Made by a program: the position numbers and the translations under genes. A DNA stretch of 64,000 bases from JBBQHX01 sp035306065. Lineage in GTDB: Bacteria > Gemmatimonadota > Gemmatimonadetes > Gemmatimonadales > Gemmatimonadaceae. Shown in pieces: positions 8,664 to 17,404 of this stretch. How positions within the stretch are numbered: the stretch's first letter is position 1; each line of letters begins with the position of its first letter. Location: assembly GCA_035306065.1 (NCBI GenBank), contig DATGOL010000029.1, positions 1-64,000 on the forward strand, read 5' to 3'. The notes under the pieces are model-generated. The model had not been told where the DNA came from, ran no database searches, and saw only the letters and a list, made by a program, of their open reading frames with translations.

Positions 8664-9079
8664 GTCTTTCTTCCAAGAAGCGCGAGCTCACGCTGCCAGA
8701 ATGGGCGATGAGCGAGTTGCGGATGAGGAACGCGAAGGCGAGGAAGGTTTACCGACTGCCTGTCGAACAGGACGATATCTATATCCAGCGTTCGCGGGCC
8801 CCAGCGAATGGTGCGCTCCCTGCCACGAGAATTCTCGATGGACTGGAGTGCATCCAGCAATTCCAGCGGCTCCAGCGACGTTTCCAGTGCAATCATCTGG
8901 TTGAGAAACGCGGGCTGCTCCAGAACGCCAACCGGAGCCGTTTCCTCTACCGGACTTTCCGCCAGCACACGCGACTGCGGCAGGCGGCGGATTGCGTCAC
9001 GAGCGGCGGCAAGATGCTCGTGACGATCACCAAGATTGGAGCCAAGTGCAAGGTAAGCCACCTCACTGGGCGAGGTCAC
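8660..9079 (-). CDS. folK: HPPK (2-amino-4-hydroxy-6-hydroxymethyldihydropteridine pyrophosphokinase)
   Basis: 139 aa, at the short end for HPPK. It starts with YLALGSNLGDRHEHL, contains ETAPVGVLEQPAFLNQ and the RWGPRTLDIDIVLFD signature, and ends PHPQLAHRPFWQRELALL. It transfers pyrophosphate from ATP to hydroxymethyldihydropterin in folate synthesis. The GTG start overlaps the folB stop (GTGA), so the two are translationally coupled. Confidence 0.95.
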   Translation of the reverse strand: MTSPSEVAYLALGSNLGDRHEHLAAARDAIRRLPQSRVLAESPVEETAPVGVLEQPAFLNQMIALETSLEPLELLDALQSIENSRGRERTIRWGPRTLDIDIVLFDRQSVNLPRLRVPHPQLAHRPFWQRELALLGRKT

Positions 9080-9441
9080 TCCGGCCTTGACTCGAGATGG
9101 TCGGCCCGATTTCGCACGAGCTCGACTTCAGCGCCAGCGAGAGGCCCTGGCAGCATCACATGCGGCTTGCGAATCAGAACGTGAACCTGGCGCACTCCGG
9201 CGAGCTGGAGCGCAGCGCCGGCAATCCTGCTCGCAATCGTCTCGAGGTAATCCAGCGGTTCGTCCGCTATAACGGCGCTTACGGCGTCGTACAACTTCCG
9301 GTAATCCAGCAGGATCTCGCTGTCCACCAGAACGGTGGTGTCGATCGAAAGGGGTTGCGGCAGCTCCCGCTCGTGAGGAAGGATTCCCACACGAGCATGA
9401 AAGCGCATCTCACGCAGAGTCACCTTCACGCAATCGGACAC
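9076..9441 (-). CDS. folB: Dihydroneopterin aldolase
   Basis: 121 aa from the GTG at 9441, giving VSDCVKVTLREMRFHARVGI; the family is about 120 aa. An upstream in-frame TTG at 9477 is rejected as start because its bases are the -35 hexamer of the promoter. Signatures are MRFHARVGILPHERE and the central LDYRKLYDAV/LDYLETIASRIA. It cleaves dihydroneopterin to hydroxymethyldihydropterin, the substrate of FolK. It is the first gene of the folB-folK-panB-panC run and its mRNA is predicted to be leaderless. Confidence 0.93.
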   Translation of the reverse strand: MSDCVKVTLREMRFHARVGILPHERELPQPLSIDTTVLVDSEILLDYRKLYDAVSAVIADEPLDYLETIASRIAGAALQLAGVRQVHVLIRKPHVMLPGPLAGAEVELVRNRADHLESRPE

Positions 9442-9447
9442 GGGCGG

Positions 9448-9477
9448 AACGTAAGGTGTGCTCGTAAGGGGTGTCAA
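9448..9477 (-). promoter_or_regulatory. folB operon promoter, leaderless type
   Basis: TTGACA (9477-9472), an 18-base spacer and TACGTT (9453-9448), followed after exactly six bases (CCGCCC) by the GTG start of folB. Transcription would start on or beside the G of GTG. No Shine-Dalgarno is possible in this arrangement. Confidence 0.65.
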
Positions 9478-9525
9478 ATCAGTGGGACGCGGCCGACCGT
9501 GTTGGGCGGTAGCTGGTGATCAGGA

Positions 9526-11601
9526 TCAGGCCACGCGAGTGATTCGGCGTGCCAGGTCGCCCAGGCCACCGCTCACCTGCTTCAACTCGGCGGCCGCAAG
9601 ATCCAGCGCACGTAGCGCCTCGGCCTGCTCCAGAGCTGCGTTGGCAAGCTCGTCTGCACCGTTCCTGGTTCGCTCGGCAGCTTCTGCAATTCGGTGGACA
9701 TCACCGCGCAGACGGTTGGACTCGAGTTCCTGCGCCCGCGCAGTCAGTGCGATGTTGCGCGCCTGGTTAACGCTCTGCTCCGCACTGGCCAGAATCCGGC
9801 CGAGTGCATCACGGGCTGCTGCGGCCAGGGATTCCACATCCTGCACCACCTCGTTGCCCCGCGCCATCTGCGCTGAAGCAGCGCGCACACGTGTTTCGAA
9901 TCCGCTCAGCAGTGACCCTGCCTGCGACGCCGCCTCACGACTGCGCTCCGCCAGACCGCGCATCTCCTCTGCTACCACAGCAAAGCCCGCACCGGCCGTT
10001 CCCACTCTCGCAGCCTCGATTGCAGCATTGAGCGACACCAGGTTCGTCTGGTCTGCCAACTCCCGAATGTCGCCGAGGAAACTCTCCACGTGCGTGAGCG
10101 CAATGGCCAGCGATTCCACCTCCGCGCTGCCTTCACCAACGTAGCTGCGCGCACCCACAATCCTCTCCAGCGCCACTCCAATCGTGGCACTGTGCTCACT
10201 GGCAATCTCCGTGGCGACAGTGCTGGCGCGCTCCGCTTCCTCACCGTCAGCATTGACCGAACGAGATGCCTCGTACAGCGCCTGAACGGCGGCCAGGCTC
10301 GCCTCGGCGGCCTTCACCTGCTGAGCAATCTCCTGCGTCATTGCCGCAACGTTGCGCGCAACGGCTTCACCGCCCTCGCGCAGCGTGCGTGCCGAGCTGG
10401 AGAAGGTATCCACCTGCGCATCCAGGCGAGACACGGCTGCCAGCAGCGGCAGACGCAGCTCATGAATGTGCATGAGCGTAGCGAGCTGCCCCGCGAAACG
10501 ACGGGTCATGGCCAGCTGCTTGCGGCCATACATGTGGCGCTTATGGTGGGCAAGCTCCAGCAGGCCGGTTGTGCGGTCGCCGAAGCGGAGCGGCATGAGC
10601 GCCATGCTCCAGGTGCGACTTGCAGGCACTGACATCCGCGGGTCGTCCGACGCATCATCCACCACGATCGGCTCGGCGCTCATCAGCGCCTGCTCACGCA
10701 GCACCGGATCATCGTGCGCATGAATGTGGCGCACGATGAAGTCCGGATCAGTGCTGTGATGCAGCAGCACGAGGTTGTCGCCGTCCTGCCGCCACACGCG
10801 AAGCTCCGTCCACGGAAGCAGACGTCGAGCAATTGACTCCAGTTGCTCTATTCCCTCATCCAGTGCCACATCGGACACCACCACCTGCTCCATGGCATGC
10901 ACGCCACTCAATTCCTCTGCCTCGATGGCCTCTTCGAGCAGCTTTCGGAAAAGCATCCCTGCCGTGCCGAGCAGCGGAATCAGTATGAGCAGCGCAGTCC
11001 AGCCAAGCGCAGAGACGGTCGCGAGGACAAGAGCGACCGCGATTGTTCCGATACCCAGTCCGAGTACTTCGTAACGAAGGATGCGCGAGCGTTCCTCGGG
11101 CAGCAGCTTTCGCCTGACGAGGAGCGTGAAGTACTGCAGCAGGCGCCCGATCGCAAAGTGCGCGATGATGAACAACCCGATGGCAGGTAGCGCATCGGCG
11201 CTGTTGACGGATGCGACGCCCTGCCAGCTCGCGAACGCTGAAAAGAAACCGTAGGCCGAGAGCAGCGTCACGAGCTCGCGTGAGGCATTCAGCCATGCTG
11301 ATATGGCGGCCTTTCGGAGGTACAGCAGGTCTACCAGGAATACGCCCGCGGCAACCGGAATCGCCGTCGCAACCGGCCCCACGAGCAGCGCTGACGCCAC
11401 TGCCAGCGCGCCCACAACATTGAGTTGCGAGAACTTGGTAAGCGGGATCTGCGCTCCTCGAAGAAGAGCGGCAAGTACTGCGATGAGCACAAACCCCCAC
11501 AGCGTACTGGCGCCGATACCAAACCGCAGCAGTGCAAGCAACAGCACTACAGGTCCGGCCACCCCAACGGCGAGGGCGTGTGCCTTCAGTAGCGAGCGCA
11601 T
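9526..11601 (-). CDS. Polytopic membrane protein with GAF and chemoreceptor-like signalling domains
   Basis: 691 aa. About seven or eight hydrophobic helices fill residues 1-230. A GAF-like domain lies at about 250-395 (LDEGIEQLESIARRLLPWTELRVWR, then SMALMPLRFGDRTTGLLELAHHK). A long coiled coil follows with the MCP hairpin near 512-545 (IRELADQTNLVSLNAAIEAA, GFAVVAEEMRGLAERS). There is no HAMP domain and no periplasmic sensor loop. The tip conserves residues that contact CheA/CheW in chemoreceptors, but no che gene is in the window. It starts 6 bases after the trpA stop. Its signal and partner are unknown. Confidence 0.85.
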   Translation of the reverse strand: MRSLLKAHALAVGVAGPVVLLLALLRFGIGASTLWGFVLIAVLAALLRGAQIPLTKFSQLNVVGALAVASALLVGPVATAIPVAAGVFLVDLLYLRKAAISAWLNASRELVTLLSAYGFFSAFASWQGVASVNSADALPAIGLFIIAHFAIGRLLQYFTLLVRRKLLPEERSRILRYEVLGLGIGTIAVALVLATVSALGWTALLILIPLLGTAGMLFRKLLEEAIEAEELSGVHAMEQVVVSDVALDEGIEQLESIARRLLPWTELRVWRQDGDNLVLLHHSTDPDFIVRHIHAHDDPVLREQALMSAEPIVVDDASDDPRMSVPASRTWSMALMPLRFGDRTTGLLELAHHKRHMYGRKQLAMTRRFAGQLATLMHIHELRLPLLAAVSRLDAQVDTFSSSARTLREGGEAVARNVAAMTQEIAQQVKAAEASLAAVQALYEASRSVNADGEEAERASTVATEIASEHSATIGVALERIVGARSYVGEGSAEVESLAIALTHVESFLGDIRELADQTNLVSLNAAIEAARVGTAGAGFAVVAEEMRGLAERSREAASQAGSLLSGFETRVRAASAQMARGNEVVQDVESLAAAARDALGRILASAEQSVNQARNIALTARAQELESNRLRGDVHRIAEAAERTRNGADELANAALEQAEALRALDLAAAELKQVSGGLGDLARRITRVA

Positions 11602-11607
11602 TCGCTG

Positions 11608-12420
11608 CTACGGTTCCTGTCTGCCTGTAGGCGCGGAGTCGATACCGGCCCGGAGTTGCGCAACCAGATCCACGGCCTTCTGGACGCTCTCGCCCGCAGC
11701 CCGGACAACGGCGCTGCCCACGATAACGCCGTCTGCCATTCCAGCCACCTCGGCAGCCTGATCAGGCGTTGCGATGCCGAAGCCAACGCATATCGGCAGC
11801 GAAGTGACCGAGCGCAACCTGGCGATCGTGTCAGCCAGCTCCACCGGAAGTGATTCGCGGGTGCCTGTTACACCCAGGCGGCTGATCAGGTAAACGAAGC
11901 CGCTTCCATTGCGGCCGATTTCGGCCATGCGTTCAACCGGCGTGGTGGGTGCAACCAGCCTCACGAACGCCAGCGGACCGGAAGACAGCCGCTCCTCCAG
12001 TTCCGAATCCGCTCCTAGCGGAAGATCCGTAACGAGAAGTCCGCTCACACCGCATGCGGCCGCACGCTCGAGAACATCGGGGCCAGCGGAGATAATGGGA
12101 TTCAGGTAGCTGAACAGGACTACCGGGATGTTCAGCGCGGCCTCGCGAATGAACTCCAGCGTATGCGACAGCGTAACACCGGCGTCCAGTGCTGACTGGG
12201 AACTCGCCTGTATTACCGGACCGTCCGCTACGGGATCGGAAAATGGAACACCGACCTCGATGACGTCGGCCCCGGCAGCCGCAACACCTCGCATGAGTTC
12301 CACAAAGGAACCCGGCGTGGGATATCCTGCGGTAAGGTACACTACGAGAGCACGCCGACCCTCGCCAGCCATGGCTGCGAAGTGGCTCGTTATGCGATCA
12401 GACGAAGTAGTCGCCGACAC
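11608..12420 (-). CDS. trpA: Tryptophan synthase alpha chain
   Basis: 270 aa. It splits indole-3-glycerol phosphate to indole. Catalytic Glu55 and Asp66 are in VIEVGVPFSDPVADGP. GTG at 12420 is chosen because the helix-forming DRITSHFAAM segment belongs to the fold; this overlaps the HD-GYP gene by 23 bases. The C-terminal phosphate-binding region (GVIVGSAVV) is intact. trpA is separated from trpB by two signalling genes, unlike the usual adjacent trpBA. Confidence 0.96.
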   Translation of the reverse strand: MSATTSSDRITSHFAAMAGEGRRALVVYLTAGYPTPGSFVELMRGVAAAGADVIEVGVPFSDPVADGPVIQASSQSALDAGVTLSHTLEFIREAALNIPVVLFSYLNPIISAGPDVLERAAACGVSGLLVTDLPLGADSELEERLSSGPLAFVRLVAPTTPVERMAEIGRNGSGFVYLISRLGVTGTRESLPVELADTIARLRSVTSLPICVGFGIATPDQAAEVAGMADGVIVGSAVVRAAGESVQKAVDLVAQLRAGIDSAPTGRQEP

Positions 12421-13858
12421 GGATTCCGTATTCCTGGGGATCAGTCGTTTTCACGATGGTACGCACGTAGCCACCGTCCGCATTCCTTGCGGCCAGATCA
12501 ACGAGTTCACCGGGGAACAGAAGGTTTCCGTTGGCATCGCTGACAATGCGCACCACTGGCCTGGCAATCTCCTCCACATCCGGATTCGCTGAATGAACGA
12601 GTCCAAGCTCGAAGCTGTCGAGCACAACCAGCGTTCCCACAGGGAAGATTCCAAGCACGTTGATGAACGCCTTTACGATAACCGGATCGAGACCGCGAGA
12701 CGAATTGTCACGCATCTCGCGCATCACTTCGGCAGGTGTCCATGGCGTTGACTGATAGGAACGCTTGGAGGTTGCGGCATCAAAGCTGTCGGCCACTGCA
12801 ACGATCCTGCTGAACAACGTCTGCACACGCGGACGCAGGCTGCGCGGATACCCGGAGAGATCACGCTTCATGTGATGCTCGTAGGCCACCAGCATGGAGC
12901 GATACGGCAGGTCCTGGTGTGTTCTGAGGTTGAACATCGCCAGCATGCCCAGCCAGGGGTGCGCGGCTATCAGGGCCCATTCTTCTCGCGTGAGGGCCTC
13001 GGCCTTGTTGATCAGAGCGCTGGGCAGCCGCGACTTCCCGATGTCATGCAGCACTGCGCCCATGCCCAGATCATACAGCTGAACCTTGGAGAGGCCGAGT
13101 CGCTTGCCCAGTGCCACGGAGAAGATGCATACGTTCACGCAGTGGGTGAACGTGTAGTCGTCGTAGTCCCGGAGAGTGGTGAGCCCGACGAGTGATGCCT
13201 CGTCGCCGAGCAGCTGGTCCACAATGGTTTGAACCGCGCGCTTGAGTCGTTTGGTACCCGCAGCGCGTCCCATGCGAACAGACGTTATCACGTCGCGCGC
13301 AACGGCAACTCCGTGCGCATACGTTCGCTTGGCCTCGGCACGCGAAGACTGCTCATCCTTCGCCTCGTTCTGTGGAGTTGCATGCAGTTCGAAGCAGGTA
13401 ATGCCGGCGGCGTCGAGCTTCTCGTGAATGTCCACGACCGTGTCGCCAGGCGCGTCGTCTTCGGACCTGTCTGCCTGGAGTCCCGCAAGCAACATGAGCC
13501 ATTCGCGCTGGCCCGGAGCGCCGCGAATGAGCAGCGCTCCAACGTCGTGCATGTCAAACCGTGCGATCACGTGCCCGAAGCTGGCGTAGTTGTCCAGCTC
13601 CAGCCTGAGCCGCACACCGTTCACGAACAGGTACTCGCCTGACGCCCGCAACTCGAGCTCACCTTCCCCGTGAACGAGGGTGCCCGACACCGACTCAAGT
13701 TCGGCGAGTGCCTTGACTACGGCCTGATTTTCCAGGGGGTACAGCTTGATGGCGCGCATCGCTCCGTAGATGGCGCTGATCAGCTGACGGCCGGCGCGGC
13801 GGAGGTCGGCCTCCTGCTGCGCATCCGCAACCGGAATGGGAGACATTGCGGCGCTCAT
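12398..13858 (-). CDS. HD-GYP-type phosphohydrolase with a novel N-terminal domain
   Basis: 486 aa. Residues 15-165 form an N-terminal domain resembling that of the adjacent HEAT protein. The HD-GYP domain spans about 225-400: His239, His271-Asp272 with IGK (HDIGK), His300, His328-His329 and GYP at 336-338. The usual HHExxDGxGYP reads HHMKRDLSGYP, with the Glu replaced by Met and the DG by DL. HD-GYP enzymes break down cyclic di-GMP; activity here is uncertain. The last ~85 residues form an unassigned C-terminal domain. The ATG overlaps the HEAT gene stop (ATGA). Confidence 0.85.
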   Translation of the reverse strand: MSAAMSPIPVADAQQEADLRRAGRQLISAIYGAMRAIKLYPLENQAVVKALAELESVSGTLVHGEGELELRASGEYLFVNGVRLRLELDNYASFGHVIARFDMHDVGALLIRGAPGQREWLMLLAGLQADRSEDDAPGDTVVDIHEKLDAAGITCFELHATPQNEAKDEQSSRAEAKRTYAHGVAVARDVITSVRMGRAAGTKRLKRAVQTIVDQLLGDEASLVGLTTLRDYDDYTFTHCVNVCIFSVALGKRLGLSKVQLYDLGMGAVLHDIGKSRLPSALINKAEALTREEWALIAAHPWLGMLAMFNLRTHQDLPYRSMLVAYEHHMKRDLSGYPRSLRPRVQTLFSRIVAVADSFDAATSKRSYQSTPWTPAEVMREMRDNSSRGLDPVIVKAFINVLGIFPVGTLVVLDSFELGLVHSANPDVEEIARPVVRIVSDANGNLLFPGELVDLAARNADGGYVRTIVKTTDPQEYGIRVGDYFV

Positions 13859-15540
13859 GCCGCTGCTCCGCGCAGCGCGCGCTGCACAGCGGTGCGAACT
13901 ACAACTTCCTTGTCCCCAGCCGCCGCCTGCAGCGCTGTGCGTGCCTCAGCCACATTGATACGTCCCAGCGCCACGGCGGCACACGCGCGCACTTCGGCAT
14001 CCGGCCGCCTGCCCAGGAATCCGCGACCATTCAACAGGCTGTCGAGCACTTCCACGCCCTGGGCACCGCATAACGACCCGTAAGCCTCGAAGATGGCCAT
14101 GCGCTCGGTAAGGTCTGCGGCCCGGGTTTCCTTTCCGCGAACGAGTGCTTCCAGCCTTGGCAACGCCGCCCGGTAACCGTGAGCGGAGAACGCGCGACAG
14201 GCGGCAAGTCGCACTCCGCGAGCGGAGTCGTCGAGCACCCGTTCGAGAGACTGCAGGGCACCGGCCGACCCGATTGCGGAAAGCGCTTCCGCAGCCGCCT
14301 GGCGCAGTTCCTCGGAGCTGGCCGTCAGGCGCTGGGCCAGTGCCGGAACTGCACCGGCCATGCGGGTGCTGCCCGCCCTGCGCATGGCGCCGATGGATAC
14401 CACCGTATCCTGGTGCGCAACAAGCTTGATGAGCTCGTTGGTGTGCGCCGACGCTATCCGGCTGACAGCCCTCTCCATCGCCTCACGAACGGGAATCCGT
14501 TCGACTTCCTCGATCTGCCGAAGCAGAGTTGCGAGCGCGGAAACCTCCAGCTCCTCGAGCAGTCGCTCGCCCTCTGCGATCGTTGCGGCCGATCCGCCAT
14601 CCAGCGCCTGGATAAGCTGTTCGAGAACGCCAGGTTCGGAAAGCTGCCTGCCGAGTCCCAGAAGCCTCTCGCGGTGCGCATCGGTAATGTCACGTGCACG
14701 ACCCGCAGTTACGCGAGCCTCACGAAGGAGGGACGCGACACTCGCGAAGGCACCGGCTACCAGAAGCTGGAGCAGCAACGCATCCAGAGCGCCGCACACT
14801 TCCTCTCGAACGCGGGAGGAACGCTGTGCCTCGAACGTGTCGAGCAGCGCATTGGAGAGGCTGGTTCGTACGTCCGCCGTGTACTCGCTGTCCAGTTCAC
14901 CGCGAAGGTAGGTGATCTCGTGTTCGTCGAGGAAGTACAGTGTTCCCTCGAGGTCCTCCATGCGCACTATGTTCGACGTGCTGGCGGCCGCGGCCTGCAC
15001 CGCGCTGCCAATATTCGTGCCGGTCGGATCTTCGGGAGCTGCGTAGGGTCGTCCCTCGTCTGCATGAACGGAGCGGAACCGAAGGTTCTGCAGATCCTTC
15101 TCCCACAGCAGTGTCACCAGGTCGTCATCGTCAGGCATCGCCCGGCGAACCTGGTGCAACGTCTCCAGGAACTGCGCCAGCTCCCCTTCCTGGAAGCCGG
15201 GCAACAGCGTGAGCTCTCGCACGCCGTCCTTGTAGAGCATCCAGGCGAGTGCATCGCCACCGCCACGCTCGCCGTCCGTGTGCACCACCACTTCGCCGTG
15301 GCGCAACTCAGTTTCGCTCACGGCAACCAGAAGCTCGCGAGTGTTCGCCCAGAGCATTCCGAAGGCCACCCGTGTCTGCTCGAGGGATCGCAGATACGCG
15401 GGATTGTCGTGCTTGTACAGCGCATGCGCTCGCAACGAACGCACGAGCGAGCGCAGAGCCTCGGCAATCGCTCCCGTTACGGGATCGCGATCGTCAGGCG
15501 CTGCGCCAGATCGTGAGTATGGCTGCGCTACTGTACTCAC
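13855..15540 (-). CDS. HEAT-repeat protein embedded between trpB and trpA
   Basis: 561 aa. Residues 20-165 resemble the N-terminus of the next gene (LYxxxN motif, then YKDGVRELTLLPGFQEGEL). A helical middle follows. About residues 395-561 are HEAT-type repeats (for example SSEELRQAAAEALSAIGSAG, GVRLACRAF-like, EVRACAAVALGRINVAEA). No catalytic motif or signal peptide is seen; HEAT arrays usually bind proteins. GTG at 15540 overlaps the trpB stop as GTGA with a purine-rich GGTGTGGGG just upstream. Its function and link to tryptophan are unknown. Confidence 0.82.
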   Translation of the reverse strand: MSTVAQPYSRSGAAPDDRDPVTGAIAEALRSLVRSLRAHALYKHDNPAYLRSLEQTRVAFGMLWANTRELLVAVSETELRHGEVVVHTDGERGGGDALAWMLYKDGVRELTLLPGFQEGELAQFLETLHQVRRAMPDDDDLVTLLWEKDLQNLRFRSVHADEGRPYAAPEDPTGTNIGSAVQAAAASTSNIVRMEDLEGTLYFLDEHEITYLRGELDSEYTADVRTSLSNALLDTFEAQRSSRVREEVCGALDALLLQLLVAGAFASVASLLREARVTAGRARDITDAHRERLLGLGRQLSEPGVLEQLIQALDGGSAATIAEGERLLEELEVSALATLLRQIEEVERIPVREAMERAVSRIASAHTNELIKLVAHQDTVVSIGAMRRAGSTRMAGAVPALAQRLTASSEELRQAAAEALSAIGSAGALQSLERVLDDSARGVRLAACRAFSAHGYRAALPRLEALVRGKETRAADLTERMAIFEAYGSLCGAQGVEVLDSLLNGRGFLGRRPDAEVRACAAVALGRINVAEARTALQAAAGDKEVVVRTAVQRALRGAAA

Positions 15541-16724
15541 CCCACACCTATACCCATCTCGGCCACCTGGTTCACATCCTTGTCACCGCGACCGCTCACG
15601 CAAAGGAGCACAACGTCGTTCTCGCTCCAGCGCTCGCGCTCCTTTGAAATCCACGCCACTGCATGCGCCGTTTCCAGGGCGGGAATAATCCCTTCCAGGC
15701 GCGACAGAAGCTGAAATCCCTCCAGCGCCTCATCGTCCCGAATCCCAACATACTTGGCTCGTCCGGTGTCCCTGAGCCACGAATGTTCAGGACCTACTCC
15801 CGGATAGTCGAGACCTGCCGATACCGAGTGAGCAGGCATCACCTGGCCCGATTCATCCTGCAGCAGATAAGACATTGCGCCGTGCAGCACGCCAGGTCTC
15901 CCGAGACTGAGAGACGCCGAGTGTCGTCCCGGTTCCACACCATCGCCTGCGGCCTCCACGCCCACCAGCTCAACCTGCTCATCTTCGACAAACGCGTGAA
16001 AGATTCCCATCGCATTCGATCCACCGCCGACACACGCAACAACCGTTGACGGCAGCCTCCCTTCCTCCTCGAGCATCTGTGCACGGGCCTCACGACCGAT
16101 CACGGACTGGAAGTCCCTCACCATGCGCGGATACGGCGCCGGGCCCACAACAGACCCGATGATGTAGTGACTTTCATTCACCGTCGTGACCCAGTCGCGA
16201 ATGGCCTCAGTCGTTGCATCCTTCAGCGTGCGTGTTCCACTTGTGACCGGAATCACACTCGCACCAAGCAGGCGCATTCGGAAAACGTTCAGCGCCTGAC
16301 GCCGCATGTCTTCCTCACCCATGTATACGACGCATTCGAGGCCGAAACGGGCACATACCGTTGCCGTTGCCACGCCATGCTGCCCGGCCCCAGTCTCCGC
16401 GATAATCCGACGCTTGCCCATCCTGCGAGCAAGCAGCACCTGCCCCACCGTATTGTTGATCTTGTGCGCCCCGGTGTGATTGAGATCCTCTCGCTTCAAC
16501 CAGACGCGTGCACCCACGTGCGCCGAAAAACGCGGCGCGGCGGTTACCGGAGTTGGACGACCAACGTACGACCGGAGTAATGCCTCCAGCTCACCTACGA
16601 AAGCAGGATCTGCGAGTGCGGATTCGAGTTCGCGCTCCAGCTCGTCGAGGGCGGGTATGAGCGTTTCAGGGACGTAGCGGCCGCCGTAGGCGCCGAAACG
16701 TCCCGAGTCTGCAATGGTTGTCAT
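15537..16724 (-). CDS. trpB: Tryptophan synthase beta chain
   Basis: 395 aa from ATG 16724, which overlaps the trpF stop (ATGA) and gives the canonical GRFGAYGGRYVPETL start. It joins indole and serine using PLP; the PLP lysine is Lys88 in LNHTGAHKINN, and the phosphate-binding loop is CVGGGSNAMG. Length matches the TrpB1 family. It is immediately followed by the HEAT gene rather than trpA. Confidence 0.97.
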   Translation of the reverse strand: MTTIADSGRFGAYGGRYVPETLIPALDELERELESALADPAFVGELEALLRSYVGRPTPVTAAPRFSAHVGARVWLKREDLNHTGAHKINNTVGQVLLARRMGKRRIIAETGAGQHGVATATVCARFGLECVVYMGEEDMRRQALNVFRMRLLGASVIPVTSGTRTLKDATTEAIRDWVTTVNESHYIIGSVVGPAPYPRMVRDFQSVIGREARAQMLEEEGRLPSTVVACVGGGSNAMGIFHAFVEDEQVELVGVEAAGDGVEPGRHSASLSLGRPGVLHGAMSYLLQDESGQVMPAHSVSAGLDYPGVGPEHSWLRDTGRAKYVGIRDDEALEGFQLLSRLEGIIPALETAHAVAWISKERERWSENDVVLLCVSGRGDKDVNQVAEMGIGVG

Positions 16725-17404
16725 GGTATTCTGATTCTGGCTGTGCCGACAGCGTCGGCGAAGGCGCGCAGTTGCGCCGGGTCCTTGATTCCTGGTTCCA
16801 GCTCGACACCGGAAGACACGTCCACCACATCGGGGCGTATGGCAGCGATCGCCTCCCCCACATTCAAGGTGGTAAGCCCGCCGGCGAGTACCAGTCGCGA
16901 TCCGGCGGGTCGCATTGCCGTTAGCGACGGCCCGATGGTATTCCAGGGGAGTTGCGTTCCTGTGCCGCCCAGCCCCGACGGCGAGCGAGCGTCCAGCAGC
17001 AGAGCGCTCGACACGGAGAAGAGCTCCGACAGGTCCGGGACCGTATCGCCCGGCGAAACACGCACCACCGCCCACACGTCCAGCCCGGTGCGCTCGCGAA
17101 CTTCCGCAACCGTCGCCGCGTCCGGGTCGTTGTGGAGCTGGGCCACGCCGATCCCCGCAAGTTCAGCGATGCGCGCGATCTCGCTCGCGCTGGCGGAACC
17201 GAAAACTCCCACCCTGCGGCTCGCCACCGGCATTTCGACGAGCACGTCGGCTGCGCGCTGCGGCGTCAAGGCACGCGGTCCGCCGGCGAAGATCACGCCT
17301 ACGAATGCAGCGCCCGCCTCCACCGCCCGGGCCGAATCGACGGCTCGCGTGAGGCCGCAAATCTTGAATTCCACCGGCATTTGTGAACTGCTACCGTCGC
17401 TCAT
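16721..17404 (-). CDS. trpF: Phosphoribosylanthranilate isomerase
   Basis: 227 aa. It starts MSDGSSSQMPVEFKICGLTR, with catalytic Cys in KICGLT, and contains RRVGVFG, VAQLHND and LAGGLTTLNV, and ends in the SSGVELEPGIKD phosphate-binding region. It catalyses the Amadori step before TrpC. Its ATG shares one base with the trpC stop (TGATG), indicating coupled translation. Confidence 0.96.
   Translation of the reverse strand: MSDGSSSQMPVEFKICGLTRAVDSARAVEAGAAFVGVIFAGGPRALTPQRAADVLVEMPVASRRVGVFGSASASEIARIAELAGIGVAQLHNDPDAATVAEVRERTGLDVWAVVRVSPGDTVPDLSELFSVSSALLLDARSPSGLGGTGTQLPWNTIGPSLTAMRPAGSRLVLAGGLTTLNVGEAIAAIRPDVVDVSSGVELEPGIKDPAQLRAFADAVGTARIRIP

Noticed and set aside
9442..9477. The upstream TTG at 9477 as the folB start
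   Set aside because: It would make the -35 hexamer part of the coding region and add 12 residues not seen in the family.
14179..15516. A 445-codon open frame antisense to the HEAT gene
   Set aside because: The sense frame has clear repeats and coupled start and stop codons; the antisense protein is rich in Arg, His and Gln as expected for a shadow.
16725..17075. A long N-terminal extension of trpB
   Set aside because: It would overlap trpF almost to half its length; the ATG at 16724 overlaps the trpF stop and gives the standard TrpB N-terminus.
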